Part shown: positions 22,844 to 33,664 of the stretch, in pieces | How the letters are laid out: each line of letters starts with the position of its first letter | How positions within the stretch are numbered: the first letter of the stretch is position 1 | Assembly: GCF_000189635.1 (NCBI RefSeq) | Contig: NW_002476463.1 | Coordinates: forward strand, 930,001 to 994,000 | Source: Tetrahymena thermophila SB210 | Taxonomy: Eukaryota; Ciliophora; Oligohymenophorea; Hymenostomatida; Tetrahymenidae | Direction: 5' to 3' | DNA length: 64,000 bases | The notes under the pieces: generated by a model | The model's input: only the letters and a program-made list of their open reading frames with translations | Databases searched by the model: none | Told to the model about the DNA's origin: nothing | Program-made: the position numbers and the translations under genes

Positions 22844-25800
22844 GTTTATTTTTACATTATTTTATAGTTATGATATGTTTATATTATATTTATTCTTTTA
22901 AACGTTATCAAAATAATATTTCATTTTTTATTTAAATTTTGAAAATCTAAAAGATTAAAATAGTTGGGGAGAGGTGATGACTTTTTTATTTAAATTTTGA
23001 AAATCTAAAAGATTAAAATAGGAATGAAAATTTTCTAATATTCCCATAATCCCAGATTCCCAGAACACTCGTGCACTCTTATTATTTGAAGCTTCTTTAA
23101 TTAGTAAATAGAAATATAATTTAATTATAAAATGGTCATAAGATTTTAAATCACAAAAACTAATATGTTAATCTATCCAGATATTATTTAATAAGTTCAT
23201 TGCTTATGATCTTAATTATGGGATGATTTCATTATCTATGTTATTAATATTATATCTTTATGCAAATTCTTTATATGTCTAATCAAAGAACTTTAATTTA
23301 TAAGATATTCTCATATTATTAATGCTATAATTTTGATCCAAAAGTTATTCAATATAATCTTTGCTGAAATAATTTTCTAATGGAATTTTTGTTTCAAAGA
23401 GATATGTATACTTTAAAATAAAGGTATATACTAATATCCTTTATTATATTGTTAATATACGTTTTTATATGATTCCTTTATGTATTGTTCTGGTAACACA
23501 TACATTAACAATTTAGAATAATGAGCAATTATTAACGAAGGAGATAATATTATATATGCTTACTCCTCTAAATGTTTTACATTTTCATTTTATTTTATTG
23601 AATCAATCATTTCTTCCATAACTTTTGTAAACATTTTATCTTATAAATCATCTCTAAATTATGTAGCTTTGAAAAAGTCTAAGCAATCTTAAAATAACTA
23701 TTAGTAATCACATTATAAAATTTAAAACTATTATTATTTTATTTTATAAATCTTGTGAATTAAGATTACAACAGATTGAGCTACTTGTATCACTTCCAAA
23801 TATGAGGATTCTCTTTTATTATTTATATATAGAACCTAGATAATGTACTATATTAATTTATTTGTCTCTGTCCAAAGTTGATCTCCATCAAAATAGCATA
23901 GTGAATCTGAAATTATTTCTATTAGTTATTAAAATCCAAAACCTTAATTTTACTATCTTATTCTATGAAAATTTGAAGAATTAAATTATGAGAATAAGGC
24001 TTCGAACAATTTAACCACCATATCAACTCCGTGATTTCCTGCAATTTCATATAAAAGAGCAAGATAATTTTTGGTGTTCTCCAATAAGAAGATATTTTGC
24101 TTTTGTATCTTCAAGTTTTATATCTTCATCAAATCTTAGACGAAGCAATTGAACAAAGATTAACAGTTCAATTATTCAAAATTATATGGAGTTTTATCAG
24201 CAGTTATAGAGTTGATAATTTATTGAATTAATCTGTTTATTATAAGATTTAATTGAATTTCACAATCGTTTACAAACTATTAGTCTTAATTTTATGACCC
24301 GAAAACTATGCCTGAATAATTACATAGACTTATAATAATATCAAATGGACTTTCTGATATTTTCTATTAATTTATCTTATTATAATTCTGTATGCCTTTA
24401 TGGAAGATAATTTTACTAACGCGTTAATTATCTCTTTATCTATTTTGAATTTTTTAAACATATAGCTGTAATTAGCTTTACAGATCGAACTTTTTCTAGT
24501 TTAATAGAATACAATCAATTTCATCTATAAATTCCAATGGTTCTTTCTTAATTCCGAAGAGAACTTCTACTTTACCATTTAAAACAACTTTTTTATGATG
24601 TTAAAATTATTATTTTTCAGAAGTATAAAATTTCATTTTTTCTGATTCTACTAAAAACATTTATTAGTTTAAATAGTTGTTAAAAACACGTTTAAGCATG
24701 TTATTAAGTTAAATTTAACTTTAATCACCGCCACAGATTTATACAGATTTTTACTGGCCACAAATTTACCAAGAGTATTGATATAATTTCTCAACGAATT
24801 CTGATAATAAATATGGATGTGAAGAATCCATATATTATAACATATTTGAGAATGGGAAAAATAGTTTATACAACTTAATTTAAGATTCAAATTAACCTTT
24901 GATATTATTCTATTAGTTTATTACTCCCAAAAAAATGAAGTAATTTTTCAAATATGTATAAACCACACTTGATTATTTTACCATGTTGTAAAACTATGAA
25001 AACTTCTCATAGGGAATCAAATCAAGAACAAGTTAATAGTTCTGAATAGGGTAAGAATTTAGGAAAATATCTATTTCCTCTGATAATTCATTTGTTTTTA
25101 ATTCTTTCTATATGATATTTGATTGTTCTATCAAATTCTTTTCTTGCATTTATTATAATATGAATTCGAAATTGTCCGTATTAAAATCTTCATCAAATCC
25201 ACGCGTATCTTCATAATTTGATATTTAACATATCAAAAACTTTCATATTCGCTACAAACCTCTCTTGAGGCGTACATCAATTTGTCTTTTTTTTTTTCAT
25301 TTCTCTCATTTTCCCTCTTCTCCTTATTAAATTTATTTAATAAGCTACATTATATAGTTCAATAAACTATCATATAAATTAAGATCAACTTATTCTTATG
25401 GGAATTGATAGTTTATACCATATAATTCTTGCATTTATTATAATATGAATTCGAAATTGTCCCTATTAAAATCTTCATCAAATCCACGCGTATCTTCATA
25501 ATTTGATATTTAACATATCAAAAACTTTCATATTCGCTACAAACCTCTCTTGAGGCGCACATCAATTTGTCTTTTTTTTTCATTTCTCTCATTTTCCCTC
25601 TTCTCCTTATTAAATTTATTTAATAAACTACATTGTATAGTTCAATAAACTATCATATAAATCAAGATCAACTTGTTCTTATGGGAATTGATAGTTTATA
25701 CCATATAATTCTTGCATTTATTATAATATGAATTCGAAATTGTCCCTATTAAAATCTTCATCAAATCCAAGCGTATCTTCAAACACTAAAATTTCACTCA

Positions 25801-26472
25801 ATTCATCTAGAATTAAGAGCTGAAATTTATTCCAGAATTCTTTTTATCCTTTCAAATTTTCTATTTTTTTAATAAAAAAGAAACTCTGGAATTGCTGGAT
25901 ATTTTTAGTAAGGAGGAAAGGGTAAATAATAAATAAAATTTGAATTTATTGTTTTTTTCTTTGAGTTAATTGATATCTATATGCAACAATTAACCGAGAG
26001 TTTCAAGATATTTTATCTACTCTTCTTTCAAATCAAATTTTATTTTTATTATTTCTTCATATTAAAATATTAAAAGAATTCAAAGTCAATTTACCCTATT
26101 TTTTTTAGAGAAAATACGAGAGAAGGGTGATCATTTCACGATACCATTTTTTAACCGAATTTATAGGTAAATAATCCCCTATTTTCTTCTATTTCGCCCA
26201 GATTTAAAAAGAAGAAAAATTGGTTATCCAAAGTTATAGTTTGGATCTTCAGCCAAAAAATAATCTTCTCCATTTGCTTAAATTTAGTTATCAAATTTGG
26301 AGGCTATCTGGTCCAAACAACTTAATTTAAAAATAGAATCTTTATTTGAAATACAGATTGTGTTTTAGATTATGTCTAATAATCTTAATTATTCTTTCTT
26401 CTTTCCAAATAATTCAATCTCTTCACCAAGAACTAATACATTTACTTTTCCTTGGTGGTATGTTACGTTCAT
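22829..26472 (-). CDS. Large helical protein of unknown function, multi-exon
   Basis: A six-exon model keeps one frame: 26472-26145, 25848-25702, 25493-25419, 25208-23461, 23410-22829 plus a likely further upstream exon. It is 2880 bases, with an exon of 1748 bases free of TGA. The 50-base intron 23460-23411 restores frame exactly. The product is rich in amphipathic Leu/Ile/Asn helices without membrane spans, and suggests a helical-repeat (HEAT/RIH-like) scaffold. A stretch QMQEKNLIEQSNI faintly recalls the RIH segment of inositol-trisphosphate receptors, which is a weak hint only. GKVNVLVLGEEIELFG near the N-terminus resembles a later GKVEVLFG segment. Frame upstream of the ATG is open (LYAGT) behind an AG acceptor, so the true start is probably farther right. 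The 3' end is suspect: the last 45 or so codons come from a 58-base frame-shifting duplication and the stop lies in the 350-base repeat. Codon style is unlike the neighbouring family. Confidence 0.6.
22927..23022. repeat. 58-base-offset direct repeat at the end of the minus-strand gene
   Basis: TTTAAATTTTGAAAATCTAA and flanking bases (about 40 in all) occur at 22927 and again 58 bases later. Because 58 is not a multiple of three, the second copy is read in another frame, suggesting that the gene's original C-terminus was lost here. Confidence 0.75.
25141..25775 (-). repeat. 284-base tandem duplication of an exon with its intron
   Basis: Units begin at 25141, 25426 and 25709 (TTCTTGCATTTATTATAATA; offsets 285 and 283), the last partial. 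On the minus strand each unit holds a 75-base exon (25 residues, GFDEDFN...NFEFILQQMQE) plus about 209 bases of intron bounded by GTATAAAC and TTATGAAG. The only length differences lie in an A-run inside the intron, so the protein frame is unaffected. The result is two or three copies of the 25-residue segment. Confidence 0.75.
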
Positions 26473-27558
26473 AGTTCCAGCATAAAGCTATATTTAATTT
26501 AAAAAAAGCCCGCTAATTTAATTTTAATTTATTTTATTGGAAGAAATTTTAAGTTTTAATTAATCGCTTAATTTTAATTTTTGTTAATTTTTATTTTATA
26601 TTAAGTCTTCGGTTAAAATTTTGAAAAGTTAATAATTTTGATCATCCATGTATTAGACCAAAGAAGCGAAAGGGTAGAATGAGATATTTATTATTATTAA
26701 TAGGCATTTGTTTGTCTGTTGTTTAAAAAAATCGAATATTAAGGCTAAAATATTTATTATTATTAATAGCCCAACTTTAATTATGATGCTTGATGTTAAA
26801 GCTTATTGGGCGATTATCCACCATAGAGGAGTTTGAGAATTTTTAAATCAATCTATCTGTTAATATAGGTAAAAATTGTAGAGCCTTAATTAATCATCAG
26901 AAAATAATTCTTATTTTTAAGAGCTCAATTTTCTTGAAGTCAATTTCGACTTCGTCTAAAATTAACAAGTTAAGATTTTTATTAATTTTTGTTACTTATT
27001 TTACTAAAAGAAAAATTTGTTTATTAATTAATTAATTATTTATTTATCTAATTTTCTACTTGTAATTTGTTGGGGATTTGTGGGGTTGATGCAACATTTA
27101 TATTATTATAATTTTTTGAAAAAGAGCTTGCCTAAAAAATATATCTCTAGACCTCACTTTTCCCTTTATATACTAAAAGATGTTTTGTAGATAAAAAATT
27201 AGAAATTTATTTTCTAAATATTGGAAAATTAATAACACAAATAATTAGCTTTTTAGTTTATGAATTTTTAATGATGCTTCAGAATAAGTAGTTACAAATA
27301 TATCAATTGATATTCATTATTTTTATAAGTAATAAATGTAATGAATATGCTTATTGAATATAGGAATTACCACAAGATTTTGAATTAAACTTAAAAAAAT
27401 TAGATTATGGTTAAAGAAGAATTTAGAAATAGATTTGATTAAATGGTTTGGATGAAATTTATAAAAAAAAGGTTAATAAAGTAATTAATTTATGATATTT
27501 AAGATATTATTATTTGATTAAAAGTTGAAGAAAAAAAAAGTGTAGTTTTAATAAAAGC
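26473..27558. other. Upstream of the minus-strand gene, then gamma 5' flank
   Basis: 26473 to about 27175 may contain unrecognised 5' exons of the minus-strand gene (an AG acceptor ends at about 26487) but I cannot define them. At about 27178 sequence shared with all gamma upstream regions begins (GATAAAAAATTAGAAATTT, then AATGATGCTTCAGAATAAGT). That point marks the right edge of the inserted segment. Confidence 0.55.
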
Positions 27559-29039
27559 ATGGAACAGCAAAATAAATAGCCACCTATATTTATTTACAAC
27601 TAAAATGATGACACTCCTGATACAAAATATCATTTCTTTGCTACATAAATCTAGACTTTAGTTTTGGCAATATTTATCACAGCCATGATGCAACTTTCTA
27701 ATCATCTTGCTCTATATCTAATTTATTGCTGCCCTATGTATTTCTTTATAGTGTTACTTTAATGGTTCGTTTTTTGGAAACCAAAACGTGACCTCTCATT
27801 TGGGTTTAACATATATAATTTTATTATGTTCATAGTTTGCTTACCTATATTTTTTGGAGTATTTTTTGCCGTTTTTCATCCAACAGCTTCTTTAGAGTTT
27901 AAATAAGCTAAGAATTGCCGATTGATTGGTAAGTAAAGTAAATGGATAGAATTTACTGAGAAATACTCCATCCTTTATATCAATTTTGAATATGAAGGAA
28001 AGCAATACTTAGGATAAGCTTGCGCTTCTAATTTCAATTAAGCTGAGACATCTAACCCAATTTTTCCATATTAATTTTACTACAAATATGATAAAATTTA
28101 GTAAGTTCATTTTCTTTTATTTATAAAAATTGAATAATACCTCTATTTATTAATTAGATGTGGTCCAACAGATAAAAATTCTACAGATCCATAATATCCT
28201 AATAGAATATTATCCTAAAATTATTTTAACTAAACGAATCCTTATAAAAACCAAAGAATTCTTTTAAGAAATCGTAATGGCTGAAGCAGCCTCAGTAGAG
28301 GTAATTCAAGACCAAGTAAAAAATAAATTTTTTAATTTTAGTTTTAATTGTATTTTTATGTAATTTAAAAGGTTCATGTTACAGAAGTTATTTATGGAGT
28401 AAAGTAAAAATAGCTAGCTGGCTATGCATGGATAATTAATTCGATGAAGAAGATTACATGGAACCTAAATCATGTTATGTTAATTTTTTTAATGGAGATA
28501 TAGCAGCATAAAGCGGAATGTAAAGATTAGCTATGAAAGACTAAAATAGCTTTCCGTTATTAGCATTTAAGTCTCATGCTTACTTCCCTGAAATAGATTT
28601 AGTTTGCTTAATAATATTTTCCTATTATAATTGGATATTATCCTTTAATTCTTTATTTTAGTACCCAGCTTATTTCCTTCTCAAAAAGATTTCAAACAAA
28701 AACAACTAAAAAGTCATCCCACTAGATATTTAGCCACATTAAATTTAACAAGAACTCTAGCAAAATTAGTTGCAACCTATTTAACAGGAGTAGTAAAACA
28801 AACATAAATTGAATTTTTATCCAAACTTAGTTCAAATAAACTAACAATAAATGGATATCAGCCTGAGTAATTAAAGTGATTATGTCATTTAGTCTTTAAT
28901 ACCACATGATCAGCTTTAATAATCGTTTTATTAATAGCCAGACTCGAGTTAAGTTCCAATTCATATAAAACATGGGTAAACATTTTAATAAGATGATCTA
29001 TAAAAAGATGATAACTCTGTTAAATCTTGTAAACTCTGA
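27559..29039 (+). CDS. Gamma-subfamily membrane protein with a TGA in the linker
   Basis: Exons are 27559-28100, 28158-28315 and 28372-29039 (1368 bases, 455 residues if the TGA is bypassed). The N-terminus is MEQQNKQPPIFIYNQN. Three hydrophobic segments include IYCCPMYFFIVLLQWFVFW and CLPIFFGVFFAVFHPTAS. Further motifs are NFEYEGKQYLGQACAS, CGPTDKNST, KIASWLC, SCYVNFFNGD and LVCLIIFSYYNWILSF. The long Gln-rich tail ends KSCKL. In exon 2 the codon at 28282-28284 is TGA where the sister gene at 54175 has AGA, which would stop translation after 222 residues. A GT at 28274 lies in the same phase (C then GT) and would splice out the TGA and the linker while restoring CGT-TCA-TGT. So the copy is either a young pseudogene or a linker-less isoform. 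The rest of the frame is undamaged. Confidence 0.7.
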
Positions 29040-30038
29040 TACTAAAATTTGAAATCCTCATCTTTAAATATTTTAATAATATTTTTAATTGTTAAAACAA
29101 ATGTCATATTTATAAAAATTTTAGAAAGAAATTTCAAGAATTTCAATTTATTTTTAGAAATTAAATTAAAATTGTATATTTATTTTCATGTTTGTGTATA
29201 TTTTTATAAAATGTCAGAGATTTTTATAATATTATTTTTTCAATTCTTAAATTTGATCTCTCTATTTTTTTATCAAAATTATTATTAAATTAAAAAAATA
29301 GGAGACAAAAATGACAATATAAAATAGAAATTGTTTGTATTTCACAATTTAATTGGTAAATTTATGGTTTTAAAAATAAGTAAAATCTTCACTTTAGAAA
29401 ATTTAATTTTTTAATATGCTAAATATAAAAGTCTGTTTTTTTTAATTATTGGCTTAATCTTTAAAGTAAAATATTTTTAAAGTATAATTCCTACTTAAAT
29501 TAAAAGAAAAATCTCACTAACTCTGCCAATATCAATAATTGTGTTAATACTTGTAAATTTAAGTTTTTAAAAAGATATTTAAATTTAAATTTTAAAATTT
29601 GAATCCTTAAGAGTATTTAGGATCAATCTTTAGATAAAATTTATAATTTAGAAAATAGAAAGAAATCTATAAATAACTTATGTTAAAAAAATATTATTTA
29701 GCAATGTGTTTATTATTGATTTTATTTTAATTGACAATACTTAATTTATAAATGAATTATTTCAAATTTTAATAATTTTATATAGAAGAATTATTCTTTG
29801 AAATAATTCATTTAATTAATTAGCATTGATAAAAGAGAGTTTATTTAGATAAATTCAATTTAGACAACTTTTCTGCTTTAATTTTAATTTTGATTTTTGA
29901 AGGATTAAGTATTCGATGATTTCAATTTTTTATTATGTAAATTAACATTAATTTTAAGATATTCAAAATATATGATTTTGCATTTTTGAGAATCTTTTGT
30001 TTTGTTAATTTTTTGTTTAAAAGTAAAATTGAACGAAA
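29040..30038. other. Intergenic A+T-rich DNA
   Basis: Conserved with the DNA after the gamma genes at 43173 and 54175 for the first 250 bases (GAAATCCTCATC/TTC landmark), and with the zeta 5' flank from about 29850. An apparent plus-strand open frame at 29049-29288 is low-complexity and not shared, so I do not call it. Confidence 0.55.
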
Positions 30039-30248
30039 ATGGAAATAGAAACACTACAAAAAGAATCACCTAAATCTTTTACAATTAAAATAAAAACCCC
30101 TATTCCTGATGTTAAATGCCACTTCTTTAATCTAGAATTTGCTTTTTACAACACTTATTACAGATTTTATGTAAATTTCTAATTATTTAGCCATACATTT
30201 AATATTTGCTGTACTATTTATAGAAAATTTGGTATTTATTTTACTTGA
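30039..30248 (+). pseudogene. Zeta exon 1 remnant
   Basis: The ATG starts MEIETLQKESPKSF and PIPDVKCHFF, typical of the family. A frameshift just after the HFF motif then destroys the hydrophobic segments, and TGA follows at 30246-30248. Exons 2 and 3 are absent. It is one of four zeta relatives in the window, all dead. Confidence 0.7.
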
Positions 30249-30620
30249 TTTAATTTTTATATTCCCACATTTTTGGGTATGTATTAATTATTTGAAATTA
30301 ATTTTCATAAAAATTAGGTGTTAAAATATATGACTGTTTAAGAATTTATTTTACATTAGTGATAGAAGATGAGTTTTATCACTTATTAGAACTTCTATTA
30401 ATGAACCAATCAATTTATTCTATTAAAAAACAACTTAAACTATTTTACTCTTGTCTTTTCTTCTTTAATTATGTTAAACTATGTTTATTGAACGATTTAA
30501 ATTAATTTTGAAAGATTGACCAATCAGTTGATTATAAAAGTTAGAAAGTTAAAAAAATAAATAATCTCCGATTTCAGAAGTCTTATTCTATTAATATATA
30601 ACTAAATAAATTTAAAGAAA
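30249..30620. other. Delta 5' flank
   Basis: Matches the DNA before 33665 and 46525 (GATGAGTTTTATCACTTATT and similar near 30370). No gene is seen. Confidence 0.55.
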
Positions 30621-31818
30621 ATGAAAGAAGTATCATTTACAATATTTAATAATTAAAAGAAAGACAGTGATTATCAAGTGAAATGCCATTTCTTTATGAC
30701 ATAAATATAGAATTTATTTATATTTATATTTATTACAGCCTTGATGCAATTTTCAAATCATTTAGCTGTATATTTGATTTATTGCTCTCCTATGTATTTC
30801 TTCTTAATCTGCATTTAATGGTGCGTTTTTTGGAAGACTGAATCTGATCTTACTAAACGCTTTCATATATTTAACGTAATTATGTTTATAATTTGCATGC
30901 CCATATTTTTTGGTATATTCTTTGGTGTCTTTCATCCAACATCGTCTTTAAATTTCCAATAAGCTTAAAATTGTTAGATGATTGGTAAGCTAAGTAATTG
31001 GATAAAGTTTACTGAGAAATACTCAATTCTTTATATCAATTTTGAATACCAAGGGGAAAAATACCTAGGATAAGCTTGTGCGTCTAGCTTCTTTTAAGCT
31101 AAAATAACTAGCTCTATTCTTCCATATAAATTTTATTATAAAAATGATTATATGACGTAAAAATATTACTTTATTTATTTATCAAAATTAAATTATATAT
31201 ATTTTTATATATCAGATGTGGTCTTACAGATGGAAATCGGACAGCTCCACAATATCATAGATTATTACCTTAAAATAATTAGAACCAAATTGAAATAAAT
31301 AGTCATCAAAGACTTCTAAATTCGAATATTAGTAGTGGCAAAAATACCAGTAGTTCTAATTCTACTTCTAAAGGTATAATTAGATTTTTTGTTTAAAACT
31401 TAAATTTTTAAATTATTTAAAAGATTCTTGTTTTGCAGATTATATATGGAGTGATGTTAAAATAGCTAGCTGGCTATGTCAGGATAAAGAATTTAATGTA
31501 GAAGATTATATAAAACCTAAGGATTGCTATGTTAACTTTTTTAATGGGAATGAAGCATTTATAAACGGCTTATTAAGATATCCAATGAAAGACGTATATA
31601 GCTTTCCTTTAGTATCGTATTAGCCTTATGCTTACTTTCCTAAAATTGATTTAATATGTTTGATATTATTTAGCTATTATAATTGGATATTATCATTTAA
31701 TTCAATATTTTTGTACACTACAAATTGTTTTCTCTAATATATATAAACCCTTTAAAAGCCTATGGTTTTTTTTAAAATAATACCAAGTTATAAAACAAAC
31801 CCAACATAATAGGATTGA
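30621..31818 (+). CDS. Delta-subfamily membrane protein with eroded tail
   Basis: Exons are 30621-31156, 31216-31373 and 31424-31818 (1089 bases, 362 residues). MKEVSFTIFNNQKKD precedes three hydrophobic segments (IYCSPMYFFLICIQWCVFW; CMPIFFGIFFGVFHP). HPTSS replaces HPTAS. Further motifs are NCQMIGKL, NFEYQGEKYLGQACAS, CGLTDGNRT, a Ser/Asn/Thr linker, DVKIASWLC, DCYVNFFNGNEA and LICLILFSYYNWILSF. A TGA at 31816-31818 ends the frame shortly after the fourth segment. The relatives at 33665 and 46525 go on for another 150 or more codons, and the matching downstream DNA here contains several further TGAs, so the tail has truly decayed. The membrane and Cys-rich parts remain intact and could be functional. 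Confidence 0.75.
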
Positions 31819-32675
31819 AATAGTATACACTTACTAAAATTGTAGTAAAAAATAAATTAAATAGATTAACCGTAAATAAATGTTGTTTTGAATAACTAGA
31901 TTTAAAATATACATTAACTATAATATATTGAATATTCAATATTGTCTCAAGATCAAGATTAACAATAATTAAATTCTAAACCATAAATCAATTAAGTTCA
32001 AAATTATTCAATACGTAGAGTAACAGCGTAAAATTTAAAGTGAAAATAAAGTTCTTAAATGAGATATTGAAATTTAAATTCCTAAGATACTAAAATACCA
32101 GCTCAGGTATTAGATGGAGTGGAACATTAACTAAACATAGAAGATGAAGATAATATTATTCAACCTGATTTTGTAGATCATTAAATTTAAAAATCTATAT
32201 TTTTACTATGCTTTCTTTATTCATTGTTTTTAAAACATTAATTTAGATTTTAATGAATTATTGAATTTTTTTGCTTTAAAGGATAAGTTATTTTTTAAAA
32301 AAATATTTATATTTATTCTTAAAATATTTAGAGATCAATTAGTTACAGCAAATATTTTTGAAAAAATTAAAGGGCGGGCGAAATATTTTAATTAATTAAT
32401 TTTTGTTGAAAATAATGATTTTTTCTATTTTGGGTTTAAATATATATAAAATATTAATTATATTTTAAACCCTTTATTATATCAAGGTACAAAGGTATAA
32501 ATAATATCTTTAATTTATATTATTAAAAATTTAAAAGTCAATAAATTATTTTTTTTTCTATTATATTTATTTTATCCTAAATTAAGTACAAACAAAATAA
32601 TAATATTATTTTACTTTGTAATGTAGAAGTAAACTGATAATTTCTTAAGAAAATTTAAGTAAATAAAGGCTTGTT
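31819..32675. other. Former delta tail and downstream DNA
   Basis: Homology to delta tail codons continues to about 32185 (CAGCTCAGGTATTAGATGGA region) but with several TGA codons, and the usual final TGA is lost. A+T-rich DNA with nothing recognisable follows. Confidence 0.6.
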
Positions 32676-33000
32676 ACACTAAATGAAATACCAGCTCAGA
32701 CAATAGTTGGAGTAGAAGATTAACTAAATATGGAAAATGAAGATAATATTATTCAACTTGATTTTGTAGATCATTAAATTTAAAAATTTATATTTTGACT
32801 ATGCTTTATTTGTTCAGTGTTTATAAAATATTAATTTAGATTTTAAAGAAATTATACAATTTTTTTTGCTATTATGAATAAAATATTTTAATCAATATAC
32901 ATATATATTCCTAAAATGTGTAGAGATCAAGTAGTTACAAAAAATATTTTGGAAAAAATTATAATTTACAGCAAGAAATACTTTCTTTAATGAATTTTTG
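32676..33000 (+). pseudogene. Orphan duplicated 3' end of a delta gene
   Basis: The last 40 or so codons of a delta tail (NEIPAQTIVGVED, then ENEDNIIQLDFVDH), the final TGA, and about 180 bases of 3' flank are present without any upstream gene. It parallels 32095-32400 and lies directly downstream of it, as left by unequal exchange. Confidence 0.7.
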
Positions 33001-33664
33001 TTTTGAATAATTTAAAATAATGATTTTAATTTAATTAAATGAAAAGATAAAATTAGAGGAATTAAAAAATAGATCTCTTTTAAACTTATATAGGTTTAAT
33101 GATGTAAAATCTTTTGAAAGACTCATCCATCATATTTACTTTTCAAGTTTGATCATCAATTTTAAATTTTTTGCCAATAATAAATTATAAGTCACAAAAT
33201 ATTATTTTCATTATTGTTAATTTTTATGATAAAAATTTTAAATCATTATTTATTTTATTTCATTTTTATAACATTTTTATTTATTATTTAATTCTTTTAG
33301 ATTAAAACCTACATTCAAAATACTATTTTTCAATCATATTAATTTTAACAAATTTTCAAAATAAATTTGGGTATTAAATATACGGCTGATAATTCATAAA
33401 AATGAATATTTTTTACAAAGTTATAGTGGATGATTTTTGTCATTTATTAGAACTTCCATTCATGAGCCAATCGATTTTATTAAAAATTAACTTTTTCAAA
33501 TTAAAATAACTTTTCTCCTTTAACTATTTGAGCTAAGTTTATAGAAGGATTTAAGTTAATTTCAAAAGGCTAATCAGTAGATTGATTACATTATAATAAT
33601 ACACAAATTTTGATTTTCAATAATCTTATTTTATTAATATAAAATTTAATTTAAAGAAAACCTA
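33001..33664. other. Intergenic, delta 5' flank in its second half
   Basis: From about 33370 it matches the DNA before the other delta genes (CATTTATTAGAACTTCCATT region). No gene is seen. Confidence 0.55.

Noticed and set aside
27060..27095. GGGGTT-like motifs (also near 56345) as telomeric repeats
   Set aside because: Only isolated single units are present, not a GGGGTT array. No chromosome end is indicated.
21980..27178. The inserted segment as a transposon with its own transposase or reverse transcriptase
   Set aside because: The visible coding content is a helical protein without catalytic motifs of mobile elements, and I see no terminal inverted repeats at the junctions.
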